Part shown: positions 13,005-19,973 of the stretch, one piece after another
How positions within the stretch are numbered: position 1 is the first letter of the stretch
Layout of the letters: every line of letters begins with the position of its first letter
Source of the DNA: Prevotella sp. UBA1104
GTDB lineage: Bacteria; Bacteroidota; Bacteroidia; Bacteroidales; Bacteroidaceae
Direction: 5' to 3'
Assembly (NCBI GenBank): GCA_002314055.1
Contig: DCBP01000084.1
Span: 1 to 21,553, forward strand
DNA length: 21,553 nt
Translations under genes and position numbers: made by a program
Notes under the pieces: generated by a model
The model's database searches: none
The model's input: only the letters and a program-made list of their open reading frames with translations
Told to the model about the DNA's origin: nothing

Positions 13005-13161
13005 GCGTCTTCCCCTAATGAAGAAGTTTCTCACCACAGAGGAAAAAGCCCATCAGTTGGGCATCAAACCCGAAACGCTCCGGCGCAAGGCTCGAAAAGG
13101 CGAGATACCATGCGAGAAGAGCGGACTATCGGGGAAGGCGAGATACATATTCCCAGTATGA
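12958..13161 (+). CDS. Excisionase-like / MerR-type helix-turn-helix protein
   Basis: Sixty-seven residues with a helical start and then FLTTEEKAHQLGIKPETLRR, KARKGEIPCEK and a final strand (ARYIFPV). That order, Leu-Thr-x-x-Glu, helix-turn-helix, Gly-x-Ile-Pro, ending in a wing, is the excisionase / helix-turn-helix 17 pattern. With the integrase at 7164 it is the only excisionase candidate in the window, though its place 5 kb away in the early operon also fits a transcription regulator. It is the last gene before the structured RNA region. Confidence 0.75.
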   Translation: MTQDEVRQIIAEELDKRLPLMKKFLTTEEKAHQLGIKPETLRRKARKGEIPCEKSGLSGKARYIFPV

Positions 13162-13187
13162 CCTTAATTTTTCATATGATAAACGTT

Positions 13188-13215
13188 CTGTGTTGGTTCG
13201 CGAGAATAGATGCAG
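13188..13215 (+). ncRNA. GNRA-capped hairpin, copy 1
   Basis: CTGTGT / ATGCAG outer stem (six pairs, two G-U), internal loop TG/AG, inner stem GTTC/GAAT and tetraloop GCGA. The copy at 13605 keeps the inner stem and the A-G side of the loop but has a different outer stem that still pairs. Confidence 0.6.
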
Positions 13216-13246
13216 CCCTGTTTAAATGCTTTATAATTAAATTTTA

Positions 13247-13300
13247 GGTGTGCAGACAGCTAAAGACTGGCATCGGGGAGCGAGACCCGGCACACCACCA
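13247..13300 (+). ncRNA. tRNA-like module 1 (minimal, degenerate T-arm)
   Basis: Closed by GGTGTGC (13247-13253) / GCACACC (13290-13296), seven perfect pairs, then ACCA (13297-13300) like a tRNA discriminator and CCA end. Inside is CGGG-GAGCGAGA-CCCG, where AGCGAGA resembles a T-loop but lacks the two T. Only 20 bases fill the place of D and anticodon arms, so it cannot be a working tRNA. Confidence 0.45.
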
Positions 13301-13483
13301 ACTGAATGGACGGTGCAAGCCTTTTACTCACACGAGTATAAACCATAAGGAAATAGAGGCAAGGCGACTATTCTTCCGCAGTGCAGTTCTTTGGCATAAT
13401 GTAACAACAAGCGCAACATATAATATACTATTATAATCTCTGGTGAGCATGGCTCTTAAATCACAGGTAACGCTGTGAGCCCC

Positions 13484-13579
13484 GGGTGTGTATAGCTAAT
13501 TGGTAGGCTAAGGCTCTAACTTAATTATCTTGTTTCGAAAGGCAGGCCGATGATGGCGGTTCGAGTCCGCCCACACCCA
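13484..13579 (+). ncRNA. tRNA-like module 2
   Basis: Acceptor GGGTGTG / CACACCC, seven perfect pairs, discriminator A and no encoded CCA. The T-arm GGCGG-TTCGAGT-CCGCC is perfect, and the D-arm (AGCT-AATTGGTA-GGCT) is nearly normal. The 45 bases between D and T arms are too long for a standard tRNA and hold no clean 5-7-5 anticodon arm; the best 7-base loop is GTTTCGA (13531-13537), which would read UUC. It may be an interrupted or decayed tRNA, or a tRNA mimic. Confidence 0.6.
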
Positions 13580-13604
13580 CGTTCAGTAAATTGTGTATAA
13601 CCGT

Positions 13605-13634
13605 GAAGTCTTTGTTCGTGAGAATAGAGGCTTC
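13605..13634 (+). ncRNA. GNRA-capped hairpin, copy 2
   Basis: GAAGTCT / AGGCTTC outer stem (seven pairs, one G-U), internal loop TT/AG, inner stem GTTC/GAAT and tetraloop GTGA. It stands 5 bases before tRNA-like module 3. Compared with copy 1 the outer stem is changed on both sides while pairing is kept. Confidence 0.6.
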
Positions 13635-13639
13635 AAACT

Positions 13640-13715
13640 GGAGCGGTACCATCGCCACATGGTAAGGGATGGCAAAATCGGAATACGAGTGGGTTCAAAT
13701 CCCACAGCTCCACCA
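13640..13715 (+). ncRNA. tRNA-like module 3, with encoded ACCA end
   Basis: Acceptor GGAGC (13640-13644) / GCTCC (13707-13711), discriminator A and CCA (13713-13715). The T-arm GTGGG-TTCAAAT-CCCAC is perfect. A D-arm-like hairpin GCCA/TGGC with GGTAA in its loop is visible at 13653-13672, but only 15 bases remain before the T-arm, too few for an anticodon arm. A gene finder may call this a tRNA or tRNA pseudogene; I find no anticodon I would trust. Confidence 0.55.
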
Positions 13716-13745
13716 TTTAGAATGTTCTTTATATTGAGTTGAATT

Positions 13746-13770
13746 GCACGGCGGTGCTTTTTGTTTTTTA
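13746..13770 (+). terminator. Rho-independent terminator after the structured RNA
   Basis: GCAC-GGCG-GTGC (13746-13757) followed by TTTTTGTTTTTTA. The stem is short but GC-rich and the T-tract is long. Confidence 0.75.
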
Positions 13771-13792
13771 TAGGTTAGAAATCCTTCATTAT

Positions 13793-13816
13793 AGGCAAAT
13801 CCGCGAGGACAAGCCT
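13793..13816 (+). ncRNA. GNRA-capped hairpin, copy 3
   Basis: AGGC / GCCT outer stem, internal loop AAA/CAA, inner stem TCC/GGA and tetraloop GCGA. It has the same plan as the hairpins at 13188 and 13605 with different base pairs, and stands 4 bases before tRNA-like module 4. Confidence 0.55.
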
Positions 13817-13819
13817 TTC

Positions 13820-13897
13820 GGGCGCAAAAGGGTACAGCACATCTATAACAATACTGAAGCCATGTCTTTGCTGGCGGTTCGACTCCGCATGCGCCCA
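13820..13897 (+). ncRNA. tRNA-like module 4
   Basis: Acceptor GGGCGCA (13820-13826) / TGCGCCC (13890-13896), seven perfect pairs, discriminator A, no CCA. The T-arm is GGCGG-TTCGACT-CCGCA with four of five pairs. Total length of 78 is normal for a tRNA, but the 46 internal bases give no standard D-arm or 5-7-5 anticodon arm. It lies after the first terminator and before a second one, so it may be a separate transcript or part of the leader of the 13969 operon. Confidence 0.55.
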
Positions 13898-13923
13898 CAT
13901 TCTTTAATTTAGTATTTTGTTTT

Positions 13924-13961
13924 CCTCTGTCTGTTTCATAACAGGGCAGACAGGGGTTTTT
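13924..13961 (+). terminator. Strong terminator 8 bases before the recombination operon
   Basis: CCTCTGTCTG (13924-13933) pairs fully, one G-U, with CAGACAGGGG (13947-13956), loop of 13, then TTTTT. ATG 13969 follows within 8 bases, so a transcript from upstream must pass it to express the recombination genes. It may be an attenuator as at 5449 and 8924. Confidence 0.8.
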
Positions 13962-13968
13962 ACATCGA

Positions 13969-14130
13969 ATGATAGAACTTAATCCACAACAAGAGATAAT
14001 GTTGCGTATCGATGAGGAGTATGATTTCATCATGCAGAACATAGAGACCTGCTCCCTCTTGCAGTTAGAACTGCACATGCGCAAGATCCATATCTTGTCA
14101 GCTAAATACAAAGCAGTATGTACAGGATAA
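13969..14130 (+). CDS. Hypothetical small helical protein before ninG (53 aa)
   Basis: ATG 13969 to TAA 14128-14130. The 53 residues are mainly helical (MIELNPQQEIMLRIDEEYDF; LLQLELHMRKIHIL) with no known family. It overlaps the start of the NinG gene by 13 bases, which supports translation. Function unknown. Confidence 0.55.
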   Translation: MIELNPQQEIMLRIDEEYDFIMQNIETCSLLQLELHMRKIHILSAKYKAVCTG

Positions 14131-14570
14131 CAAAAAAGAAAGCAAAAAAATTACAGCAAGTTGGTTCAAACGAACGCTCACGGGCAATGAAGAAAGCCGA
14201 TGATGCTTTCTCGCTATATATAAGAACACGGGACGCACAAGCCTACTACGGTAAGGCTTTTAAATGTATCTCATGCGGGCGCACTCTACCCATAGAACAG
14301 GCTGATTGCGGTCATTACATCAACCGCCGCCACATGGCTTTAAGGTATTCGGAGGAAAACTGCAATGCTCAGTGTCGGCACTGCAACCGCTTCGACGAGG
14401 GTAATATCTATAACTACCGCAAAGGCTTGTATCTTAAAATAGGCGAAAAAAATCTCCTTGCTCTTGAAGCAGCAAAGAACCGCACCTGCAAGCTTTCCAC
14501 CTTCGAGCTGGAGGAGATTGCTGCAACATACAAGAAACTAACCAGGCAGTTTGCCTACCAAATTAAATAG
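14118..14570 (+). CDS. ninG: NinG-type recombination protein (Rap-like nuclease)
   Basis: 150 residues. The motif series is typical of lambda NinG/Rap: a CxxC pair (C50, C53 in CISCG), QADCGHYINRRHMALRYSEE (61-80) and a second CxxC (C86, C89 in QCRHCNRF), with downstream GNIYNYRKGL. Rap is a structure-specific endonuclease that resolves branched recombination intermediates such as Holliday junctions and D-loops; the Cys pairs probably bind zinc. The basic N-terminus (KKKAKKLQQ) fits DNA binding. It starts the recombination block with the SMC-like ATPase 3 bases downstream. Confidence 0.88.
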   Translation: MYRITKKKAKKLQQVGSNERSRAMKKADDAFSLYIRTRDAQAYYGKAFKCISCGRTLPIEQADCGHYINRRHMALRYSEENCNAQCRHCNRFDEGNIYNYRKGLYLKIGEKNLLALEAAKNRTCKLSTFELEEIAATYKKLTRQFAYQIK

Positions 14571-14573
14571 GAT

Positions 14574-16559
14574 ATGAAGAGTATTAAATTCAAACGGATT
14601 ACTCTTGCCAACTTCAAGGCTTTCCGGACCTTTACAATGGCTTTCAGCGATGGAGTCACCAACATCTTCGGACGCAACGAGTCGGGCAAGACTACCATTC
14701 TTGACGCTATCATGTGGTGCTTGTTCAATAAGGACCACCTGTATAGAACAACTTTTGCCTTGAAAACGCATGATGAACAAGGTAACGATATTCCGAAACT
14801 GGAGCATTTCGTTGAGCTTGTTATCGTAGTTGATGGTGTGGAACGTACATTGAAAAGGTCGCTTAAAGAGAAATGGACTAAACCAAGAGGACAGGCTGAA
14901 ACAGTATTCTCCGGCAACTATCAAGAATGTTATGTTGATGGCGAGCTCGTTTCGTCTACCAACTTCTCTGTCTTTGTCGGTACGTTCATCGAGGAAACGG
15001 TGTTCAAATGTATAACTTCGCCAACATACTTTCTTTCTCTCTCATGGCAAGAGAAGAGAAGTTTTCTGCAAAGTCTTGCCGGAGATATTTCTAAAGAGGA
15101 AATAACTGGCGGAGATAGTAAATTTGACGGATTGATTTCTGAACTCGAAAAGCAATCAATTGAAGAATACACCAAGCATCTTAAATTTCTAACAAGAGAG
15201 ATCAAGAAGAAGCTTGATATGATACCCGTTCGCATTGCCGAACAGGAAAAAGCCTTACCTCAAAAGCAAGACTGGGATTCTGCCGAAGAAAAGATAAAGG
15301 AGCTCCAAGACTATATAGATAAGGTTACCGAGCGGCAGAAGTTACCCCCCGAACAGCGAAGACGCATCGATATTGACGAAAAGATAAGAAAGATGCAGAA
15401 GGTACAAGAGGAAAGAAAATCTGTTATCGAGGTGCTCTACAAGGGGAAGGTTGAGGAAGCTCGTAATGTCTATGAAAAAGCGCAAAGGGAACTGGGTAGT
15501 ATTCAGAAAGATGCCCTCCCGTATCAAAACGCAATCATTGCTGCGAATAGCAGCATAACGGAGAATAAAGCAATACTCCAACGCTGCGACAAAGACACCC
15601 TGGACGTCCGCAAAAAATGGGCAGAGGTGCAAAACCGAAAGTTCTCCGCCCCCGATGTTCACGTATGCCCGACTTGTGGACAGGAACTCCCTCCTGAACA
15701 AATCGAAAAGATAATACAGAAAGCAAAAGACGACTTCAACCTAAAGAAGGCTGACGATTTGGCTGCTCTTAGGAAACTTGCTGGCGAAATTAAAAAACAG
15801 AAGATCGAGAGCGAGGATATAATAAGTTCTGGCGAAAAAACTATAAACCAGTCTGTCGAAGTCATGAATTCGTTTGAAGCCCGAAGCAAGAAACTCAAAG
15901 AGGTTAAGCCTTATCCCGATGAGGTTTACCTTGATATGCTCCGAGCTGACGACGCATATATTGATGCCGGAAAAGCTATCGAAAAGCTAAGGGCAGAATA
16001 TATGGAGGTCGCCGATATTGATGAACCCAAGGGCAAGACTGACGAAACGGATGAAAAGATTGACTTGACTAAAGACAAAGAAGAGGTAAAAAGGCTTACC
16101 GCCTTGCTTGCCGAGAAACTTCAATACGAAAAGGGATGTTCTCTTATCGATGGTATCAAGAAAGAGAACACCGACTTGGCTCAGCAGCTTGCCGATTTGG
16201 AGCGCAGGGAAGATGTTACCATTGAATACTCCAAAAGGGCTGACAACCTACTTGAATCTCGTATCAACAAGCACTTCTCTCTTGTGAAGTGGAAGATGTT
16301 TCGCACTCTTGTTAATGGCACTCGGGAGCCATATTGCGAATGTCTTTTCAAGGGGACAGAAGCTAATGACGGACTTAACTCTGCCGGGTACATCATGGCA
16401 GGTATTGATATATGCAATGCAATTGCAAAGTTTTATCAAGTGTCAGCGCCTATCATTATAGATAACGCAGAAAGTATTAATACAGAAAATTTCATTCCTT
16501 CCGAGGGGCAGCAGATACGACTGTTCGTGTCCGAAGAAGAAACTTTAACTATAAAATAA
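14574..16559 (+). CDS. SMC/Rad50-like ATPase with zinc hook
   Basis: 661 residues. Walker A is GRNESGKT (33-40) after an SMC-type opening (LANFKAFRTF); Walker B is PIIIDNAES with D630 and E633; the signature region is LNSAGYIMAGIDI. Two coiled-coil halves flank CPTC at 365-368, the CxxC of a Rad50-type zinc hook, so dimerisation through metal is expected. Similar ATPases sit beside RecT in many phages and are thought to help a nuclease process DNA ends. No SbcD nuclease gene is present; the partner could be the metallo-beta-lactamase-fold protein at 17474, which is inference. Confidence 0.87.
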   Translation: MKSIKFKRITLANFKAFRTFTMAFSDGVTNIFGRNESGKTTILDAIMWCLFNKDHLYRTTFALKTHDEQGNDIPKLEHFVELVIVVDGVERTLKRSLKEKWTKPRGQAETVFSGNYQECYVDGELVSSTNFSVFVGTFIEETVFKCITSPTYFLSLSWQEKRSFLQSLAGDISKEEITGGDSKFDGLISELEKQSIEEYTKHLKFLTREIKKKLDMIPVRIAEQEKALPQKQDWDSAEEKIKELQDYIDKVTERQKLPPEQRRRIDIDEKIRKMQKVQEERKSVIEVLYKGKVEEARNVYEKAQRELGSIQKDALPYQNAIIAANSSITENKAILQRCDKDTLDVRKKWAEVQNRKFSAPDVHVCPTCGQELPPEQIEKIIQKAKDDFNLKKADDLAALRKLAGEIKKQKIESEDIISSGEKTINQSVEVMNSFEARSKKLKEVKPYPDEVYLDMLRADDAYIDAGKAIEKLRAEYMEVADIDEPKGKTDETDEKIDLTKDKEEVKRLTALLAEKLQYEKGCSLIDGIKKENTDLAQQLADLERREDVTIEYSKRADNLLESRINKHFSLVKWKMFRTLVNGTREPYCECLFKGTEANDGLNSAGYIMAGIDICNAIAKFYQVSAPIIIDNAESINTENFIPSEGQQIRLFVSEEETLTIK

Positions 16560-17474
16560 ATGGAAACAGCAGTAACTACTAAAAAAGCATTGACTCCTGC
16601 GCAACAGGCTGTCATGTCGTTCACAAACTCTGTTAACGGCAACTATGTTCAAAACCAGCTCAAACAGGTTTTAGGCAAGAACTCCGGCACATTTGCCACT
16701 TCTCTTGTCGAGGTGTTCACCAACGACACCCAACTCCAAAAGTGCGACCAGAAGAAAGTCGTACAGGAGGCTATCAAGGCTGCAACCTTGAAACTTCCGC
16801 TCAACAAGCAGTTAGGGTATGCTTACATTGTCGTTTACAACAACTGGGATAAGGTGGCAAGGAAAGCCGTTCCTACCCCTACCCTCATTCTCGGGTGGAA
16901 AGGATTGCTCCAGCTTGCACTACGTTCCGGTCAGTATCGCAACATTAATGCTGATATTGTGTACGAGGGAGAGTTGAAAGGCAAGGATAAATTGTCGGGA
17001 GCTATCGACTTGTCGGGTGATAAAACCTCTGAAAGGGTTGAGGGCTACTTTGCGCATTTTGAAACCATCAACGGCTTCAAGAAAACTCTCTTCATGTCGC
17101 TTAATGATATGGCGAACTACGCTCTCAAATACTCGCCAACATTTAAACGGAACACAGAGAAGAACCCACTTCCTTCTATTGACCAGTTGTGCGATATGGC
17201 TAACGACCAAGCTGTCAATGGACCAAGTGGAAAGATTGGATGGGAAGGTGATTTTAATTCAATGGCGATAAAAACCGTTCTTCGCCGCCTTCTCGGCAAG
17301 TATGGATATCTCTCTATCGAAATGATGAATGCTCTTTCCGAAGACGAAAGCGATACCCCTGTCGCTCAGCGTGACGAGGAAAATACCGAAGCCAAACCTG
17401 TCTTTGACGTTCAGGCGGTTGAGGAAGCGCAGGTCGAGGAGATTAAGGAAAACGTTGAAGAGTGCCCTATCTGA
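16560..17474 (+). CDS. recT: RecT-family single-strand annealing protein
   Basis: 304 residues with the RecT pattern: an N-terminal helical part, KVVQEAIKAATLKLPLNKQL, YAYIVVYNN, then the conserved core PTPTLILGWKGLLQLALRSG and QYRNINADIVYEGE, ending near GDFNSMAIKTVLRRLL. RecT binds single-stranded DNA and anneals complementary strands in phage recombination. The last 50 residues are a disordered acidic tail. ATG 16560 follows the upstream stop directly, and the stop overlaps the next start (TGATG), so the three genes are translated as a unit. Confidence 0.92.
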   Translation: METAVTTKKALTPAQQAVMSFTNSVNGNYVQNQLKQVLGKNSGTFATSLVEVFTNDTQLQKCDQKKVVQEAIKAATLKLPLNKQLGYAYIVVYNNWDKVARKAVPTPTLILGWKGLLQLALRSGQYRNINADIVYEGELKGKDKLSGAIDLSGDKTSERVEGYFAHFETINGFKKTLFMSLNDMANYALKYSPTFKRNTEKNPLPSIDQLCDMANDQAVNGPSGKIGWEGDFNSMAIKTVLRRLLGKYGYLSIEMMNALSEDESDTPVAQRDEENTEAKPVFDVQAVEEAQVEEIKENVEECPI

Positions 17475-18193
17475 TGAAACTTCATATTCTTGGCTCATCA
17501 TCATCCGGGAATGGGTATGCTCTCATTTCCGATGATGGTGAGATTTTCCTAATCGAGGCTGGTGTCAAGGCTAAGGAAATGATTAAAGGTGTCGACTATC
17601 GAGTGAATGCCATTAGCGGGTGTGTCGTTTCCCATGCTCATGGCGATCACTCCCTCTATGCTACGGCTTATTCTAAACTTGGTATTCGTATCGGGTGTAA
17701 TCAAGACGTGGCAAATAAGAAGGTCGGACTTTTATACCCGATAATCATGCAGGAAAGCAGGACTTATAGTTTCGGCTCTTTCCGTGTTACTCCTTTCGAG
17801 GTTAAGCACGATGTCCCGAACTTTGGGTTTATCGTCCACCATAAAGATATGGGAACGCTGTTATTCGCCACCGATACATATACTCTTCCTTACGAGTTCC
17901 AAAATGTTGACCATTTCCTAATCGAGGCTAATTATTCCGATGATATTCTCAAAGAGAATGTCCGTAAGGGAAAGATTGACTGCGGTCAGCGAAAACGTCT
18001 TATGGTTTCTCACATGTCTCTTGACAACTGTCTGCTCAATCTTGGCAGATGTCATGCCGAGAAAAGCAAAAACATTGTGCTCATACATCTCTCATCACGC
18101 AATTCTGATGCAGCGCAGTTTAAGACTCGCACAGCATCCCGTTTTGCGGTGCCTACTTTTATCGCTGAAAAGAATCTAACAATAAATCTATAA
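17474..18193 (+). CDS. Metallo-beta-lactamase-fold protein, possible nuclease
   Basis: 239 residues from ATG 17474, which overlaps the RecT stop; a GTG at 17462 would add four residues inside the RecT tail and is less likely. HAHGDH (H54, H56, D58, H59) is the metal-binding motif, with further metal-site residues likely in VKHDVPNFGF, FATDTY and VSHMSLDN. The closest type I know is the YycJ/WalJ-like group, some of which are 5'-3' DNA exonucleases. Next to RecT and a Rad50-like ATPase, an exonuclease that makes single strands for RecT is the natural guess. Confidence 0.82.
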   Translation: MKLHILGSSSSGNGYALISDDGEIFLIEAGVKAKEMIKGVDYRVNAISGCVVSHAHGDHSLYATAYSKLGIRIGCNQDVANKKVGLLYPIIMQESRTYSFGSFRVTPFEVKHDVPNFGFIVHHKDMGTLLFATDTYTLPYEFQNVDHFLIEANYSDDILKENVRKGKIDCGQRKRLMVSHMSLDNCLLNLGRCHAEKSKNIVLIHLSSRNSDAAQFKTRTASRFAVPTFIAEKNLTINL

Positions 18194-18196
18194 GAT

Positions 18197-18424
18197 ATGA
18201 CTAAACAAAAAACAAAACCCGAAGAGGATTTATCAGAAGTCCAGCGCCTCCGCCACATCATAGGTGTGCAAGCTGCCCAGTATAAAGACGACTTGAAAGC
18301 TCATGAAGCTCTTATTAGCAAATACAGAAAAGAGAATGCCAACCTTAAAGCATATATCAAGGCTCTTGTGGGTAGAAACATTTTCCAGAGAATCCGCAAC
18401 ACTCAACCTCCATTTAATCTGTAA
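18197..18424 (+). CDS. Hypothetical small coiled-coil protein (75 aa)
   Basis: Charged and helical, with heptad-like spacing (EVQRLRHIIGVQAAQYKDDL; EALISKYRKENANLKAYI) suggesting a coiled coil or bZIP-like dimer. No membrane segment or signal peptide. Three bases after the metallo-beta-lactamase gene, so part of the same operon. Function unknown. Confidence 0.6.
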   Translation: MTKQKTKPEEDLSEVQRLRHIIGVQAAQYKDDLKAHEALISKYRKENANLKAYIKALVGRNIFQRIRNTQPPFNL

Positions 18425-18429
18425 GCTAT

Positions 18430-18864
18430 ATGATTTACGACCTTAACGACCCTCGCGATTTCCTCGCTGCTTCTGAGGTTTTTGAAAAAGCCTGTAATGA
18501 AAAGGCGAAAATTGAGATACGTAAACCGAGGAAACAGCGTACTTCTCCGCAAAACCGCTTCTACCACTTCATGCTCCGCTACTTTGCGCTACAATATGGA
18601 TGCACTGAAACTGAAGCTTCTGAGATATACATGAAACGACAGGCATGTCCTCAAATCTTCAAACGGACAAAGGTCAATAGATTGGGCAAGGAAATCAAGA
18701 CCTTCCGTTCGTCTGCCGACCTCTCGTCTTCTGAAATGTCCTCGGCTATCCGCAATTTTATGGCGTGGGCTTCCATTGGCGGCATTGAAATCCCCGATCC
18801 CGACGATACCGTTAGTATAAAATGGTGTGAACGGGAGATTGAACGTAATGAATCTATGATTTAA
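18430..18864 (+). CDS. NinB-like DNA-binding recombination protein
   Basis: 144 residues. The segment RTSPQNRFYHFMLRYFALQY at about 37-56 with GCTETEASEIYMKR after it resembles the NinB pattern (Arg-Thr-x-x-Gln-Asn, helix, Gly-x-Thr-x-x-Glu-Ala). NinB binds single-stranded DNA in lambda recombination. The C-terminal WCEREIERNE helix also fits. Its place with NinG and RecT supports the call. I am less sure than for NinG because the remaining sequence is divergent. Confidence 0.6.
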   Translation: MIYDLNDPRDFLAASEVFEKACNEKAKIEIRKPRKQRTSPQNRFYHFMLRYFALQYGCTETEASEIYMKRQACPQIFKRTKVNRLGKEIKTFRSSADLSSSEMSSAIRNFMAWASIGGIEIPDPDDTVSIKWCEREIERNESMI

Positions 18865-18877
18865 AAATTACAGGAAT

Positions 18878-19189
18878 ATGAAGAATATAGAAAACCTCAC
18901 TCCGGTAGAGCGCCTTAAAGAAGGCAGCAGATATTTCATTAAAGGTGTAGCCAATATCGGCTATGCTTTGTGTTCCATGTTTAACTCCAGCGTCAAGCGT
19001 TACCCATATTTTTATGTGTTGGGAACCTTGGTCTTCTCTATCGTTACAAGTATCGTACTTATTGGACAAGCCCGTTCCGAGCGTGATGCTTTGAATAAAA
19101 AGAATTATGAGCTGCAACAAAAGCTCGACACCGCACAGATGATTAACGAAGCTAAGGAGGAGCAAGCGCATGCCTACTGCATCAATTGA
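18878..19189 (+). CDS. Hypothetical membrane-anchored coiled-coil protein
   Basis: 103 residues with a helical start, one hydrophobic span at about 46-64 (YVLGTLVFSIVTSIVLIG) and a charged coiled-coil tail (RDALNKKNYELQQKLDTAQM). The topology could place the tail on either side of the membrane. No known family; small membrane proteins of this shape occur in phage lysis and exclusion, but nothing here decides. It overlaps the next gene by 20 bases. Confidence 0.6.
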   Translation: MKNIENLTPVERLKEGSRYFIKGVANIGYALCSMFNSSVKRYPYFYVLGTLVFSIVTSIVLIGQARSERDALNKKNYELQQKLDTAQMINEAKEEQAHAYCIN

Positions 19190-19973
19190 AATTCCACCGA
19201 TGCCGGAGAGAACGGGTGTTACTTTCTCCACCACAACCAAGCAGCAGCTTTGCAAGCGTATTGAATATAACATGGCTATTGATAAAGTGGCTCGTGCGAT
19301 AGCGGCAAAACGCAACATGTCTACTATCATATACTGTATCAACGATCTTGCCGGGTTCGCTCTTTTTGACGCATATAATTCTCTGCGCCAGTCTCCTTTG
19401 TACAAAAGGGAAGTTAAGAAATGGGCAAACCTCGCAATGAAAGGGTTTAAAATGTATGAACAGTCTTTGTTTTCGGAACTTCCGGATAAAAAGCGCATAC
19501 AGATATATCTTGATATGGCTGACAATTATCAGTCCGTCATGCAGCCTCATATTGATATGCTCCGGCTCTCTATCCTTGCGGTCTTGACAAGATTGAACGT
19601 GCCCCACCGCAATACCATTTCTTATATTGCCGCTGCTCAAGGCATGCTTGCCACGAGTGCAGTATGGTTTGATGATTACTTCAACTTGCAGCGTAAGGTT
19701 TACGGTGTTGACCTTCGCAAACAATACCGCTTTGCTGACTTGCAGGATATTCGGGAGAAATGGGATTTTGTTACGAGGGCTGTCGTTTCTGACGATCTGG
19801 CTAAGGAAGTCGGAATGTCTCACGACTTTCAGCTCGCTGGCGAGATTGTCGCCAAGAAGGGGCAAGACCGGAGAATGCTCAACGAATGTGCAAAAAAGGC
19901 ATTTGACAAAAATAATCTCGACCCGGACGAGATCGCTAAAGAACTTGATCTAAATTTAAAAAAATACTTATGA
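19170..19973 (+). CDS. Hypothetical helical protein (267 aa)
   Basis: Starts at ATG 19170 within the tail of the previous gene. The whole chain is predicted helical, with segments such as AIDKVARAIAAKRNMSTIIY, VMQPHIDMLRLSILAVLTRL and DRRMLNECAKKAFDKNNLD. No signal peptide and no recognised catalytic motif. Position between recombination and replication genes suggests a DNA-metabolism accessory. The stop overlaps the SSB-like gene as ATGA. Confidence 0.65.
   Translation: MPTASIEIPPMPERTGVTFSTTTKQQLCKRIEYNMAIDKVARAIAAKRNMSTIIYCINDLAGFALFDAYNSLRQSPLYKREVKKWANLAMKGFKMYEQSLFSELPDKKRIQIYLDMADNYQSVMQPHIDMLRLSILAVLTRLNVPHRNTISYIAAAQGMLATSAVWFDDYFNLQRKVYGVDLRKQYRFADLQDIREKWDFVTRAVVSDDLAKEVGMSHDFQLAGEIVAKKGQDRRMLNECAKKAFDKNNLDPDEIAKELDLNLKKYL

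Larger units (their letters stand above)
13165..13770 (+). ncRNA. Candidate large structured non-coding RNA with tRNA-like modules
   Basis: About 600 bases with no convincing gene, ending in a terminator at 13746. Helices seen in order: a GNRA-capped hairpin (13188-13215); a module closed by 7 pairs and followed by ACCA (13247-13300); TACTC-ACAC-GAGTA (13325-13338); GGAAATAG paired with CTAT..TTCC (13349-13377); TATAAT/ATTATA (13419-13435); TCACAG/CTGTGA inside GGCT/AGCC (13451-13481); a tRNA-like module (13484-13579); a second GNRA-capped hairpin (13605-13634); a third module ending ACCA (13640-13715). Length, phage context and tRNA association recall the GOLLD and ROOL RNA classes, but I cannot test that. 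TAATTTTT near 13165 is a weak promoter match; it may instead be read from the early operon. Confidence 0.55.

Noticed and set aside
13248..13436. 62-codon open frame on the plus strand
   Set aside because: It covers the paired arms of the structured RNA; composition follows the stems and no protein-like pattern is seen.
13484..13897. Ordinary functional tRNA genes
   Set aside because: Acceptor and T-arms are good, but no module yields a normal anticodon arm with correct spacing, so I call them tRNA-like.
13695..14111. 138-codon open frame on the minus strand
   Set aside because: It is antisense to tRNA-like modules, two terminators and the 13969 gene, is Cys-rich without a motif pattern, and opposes all neighbouring genes.
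17462..17473. GTG start for the metallo-beta-lactamase-fold protein
   Set aside because: The ATG at 17474 overlaps the RecT stop as in the rest of the operon and opens directly on the first beta strand of the fold.
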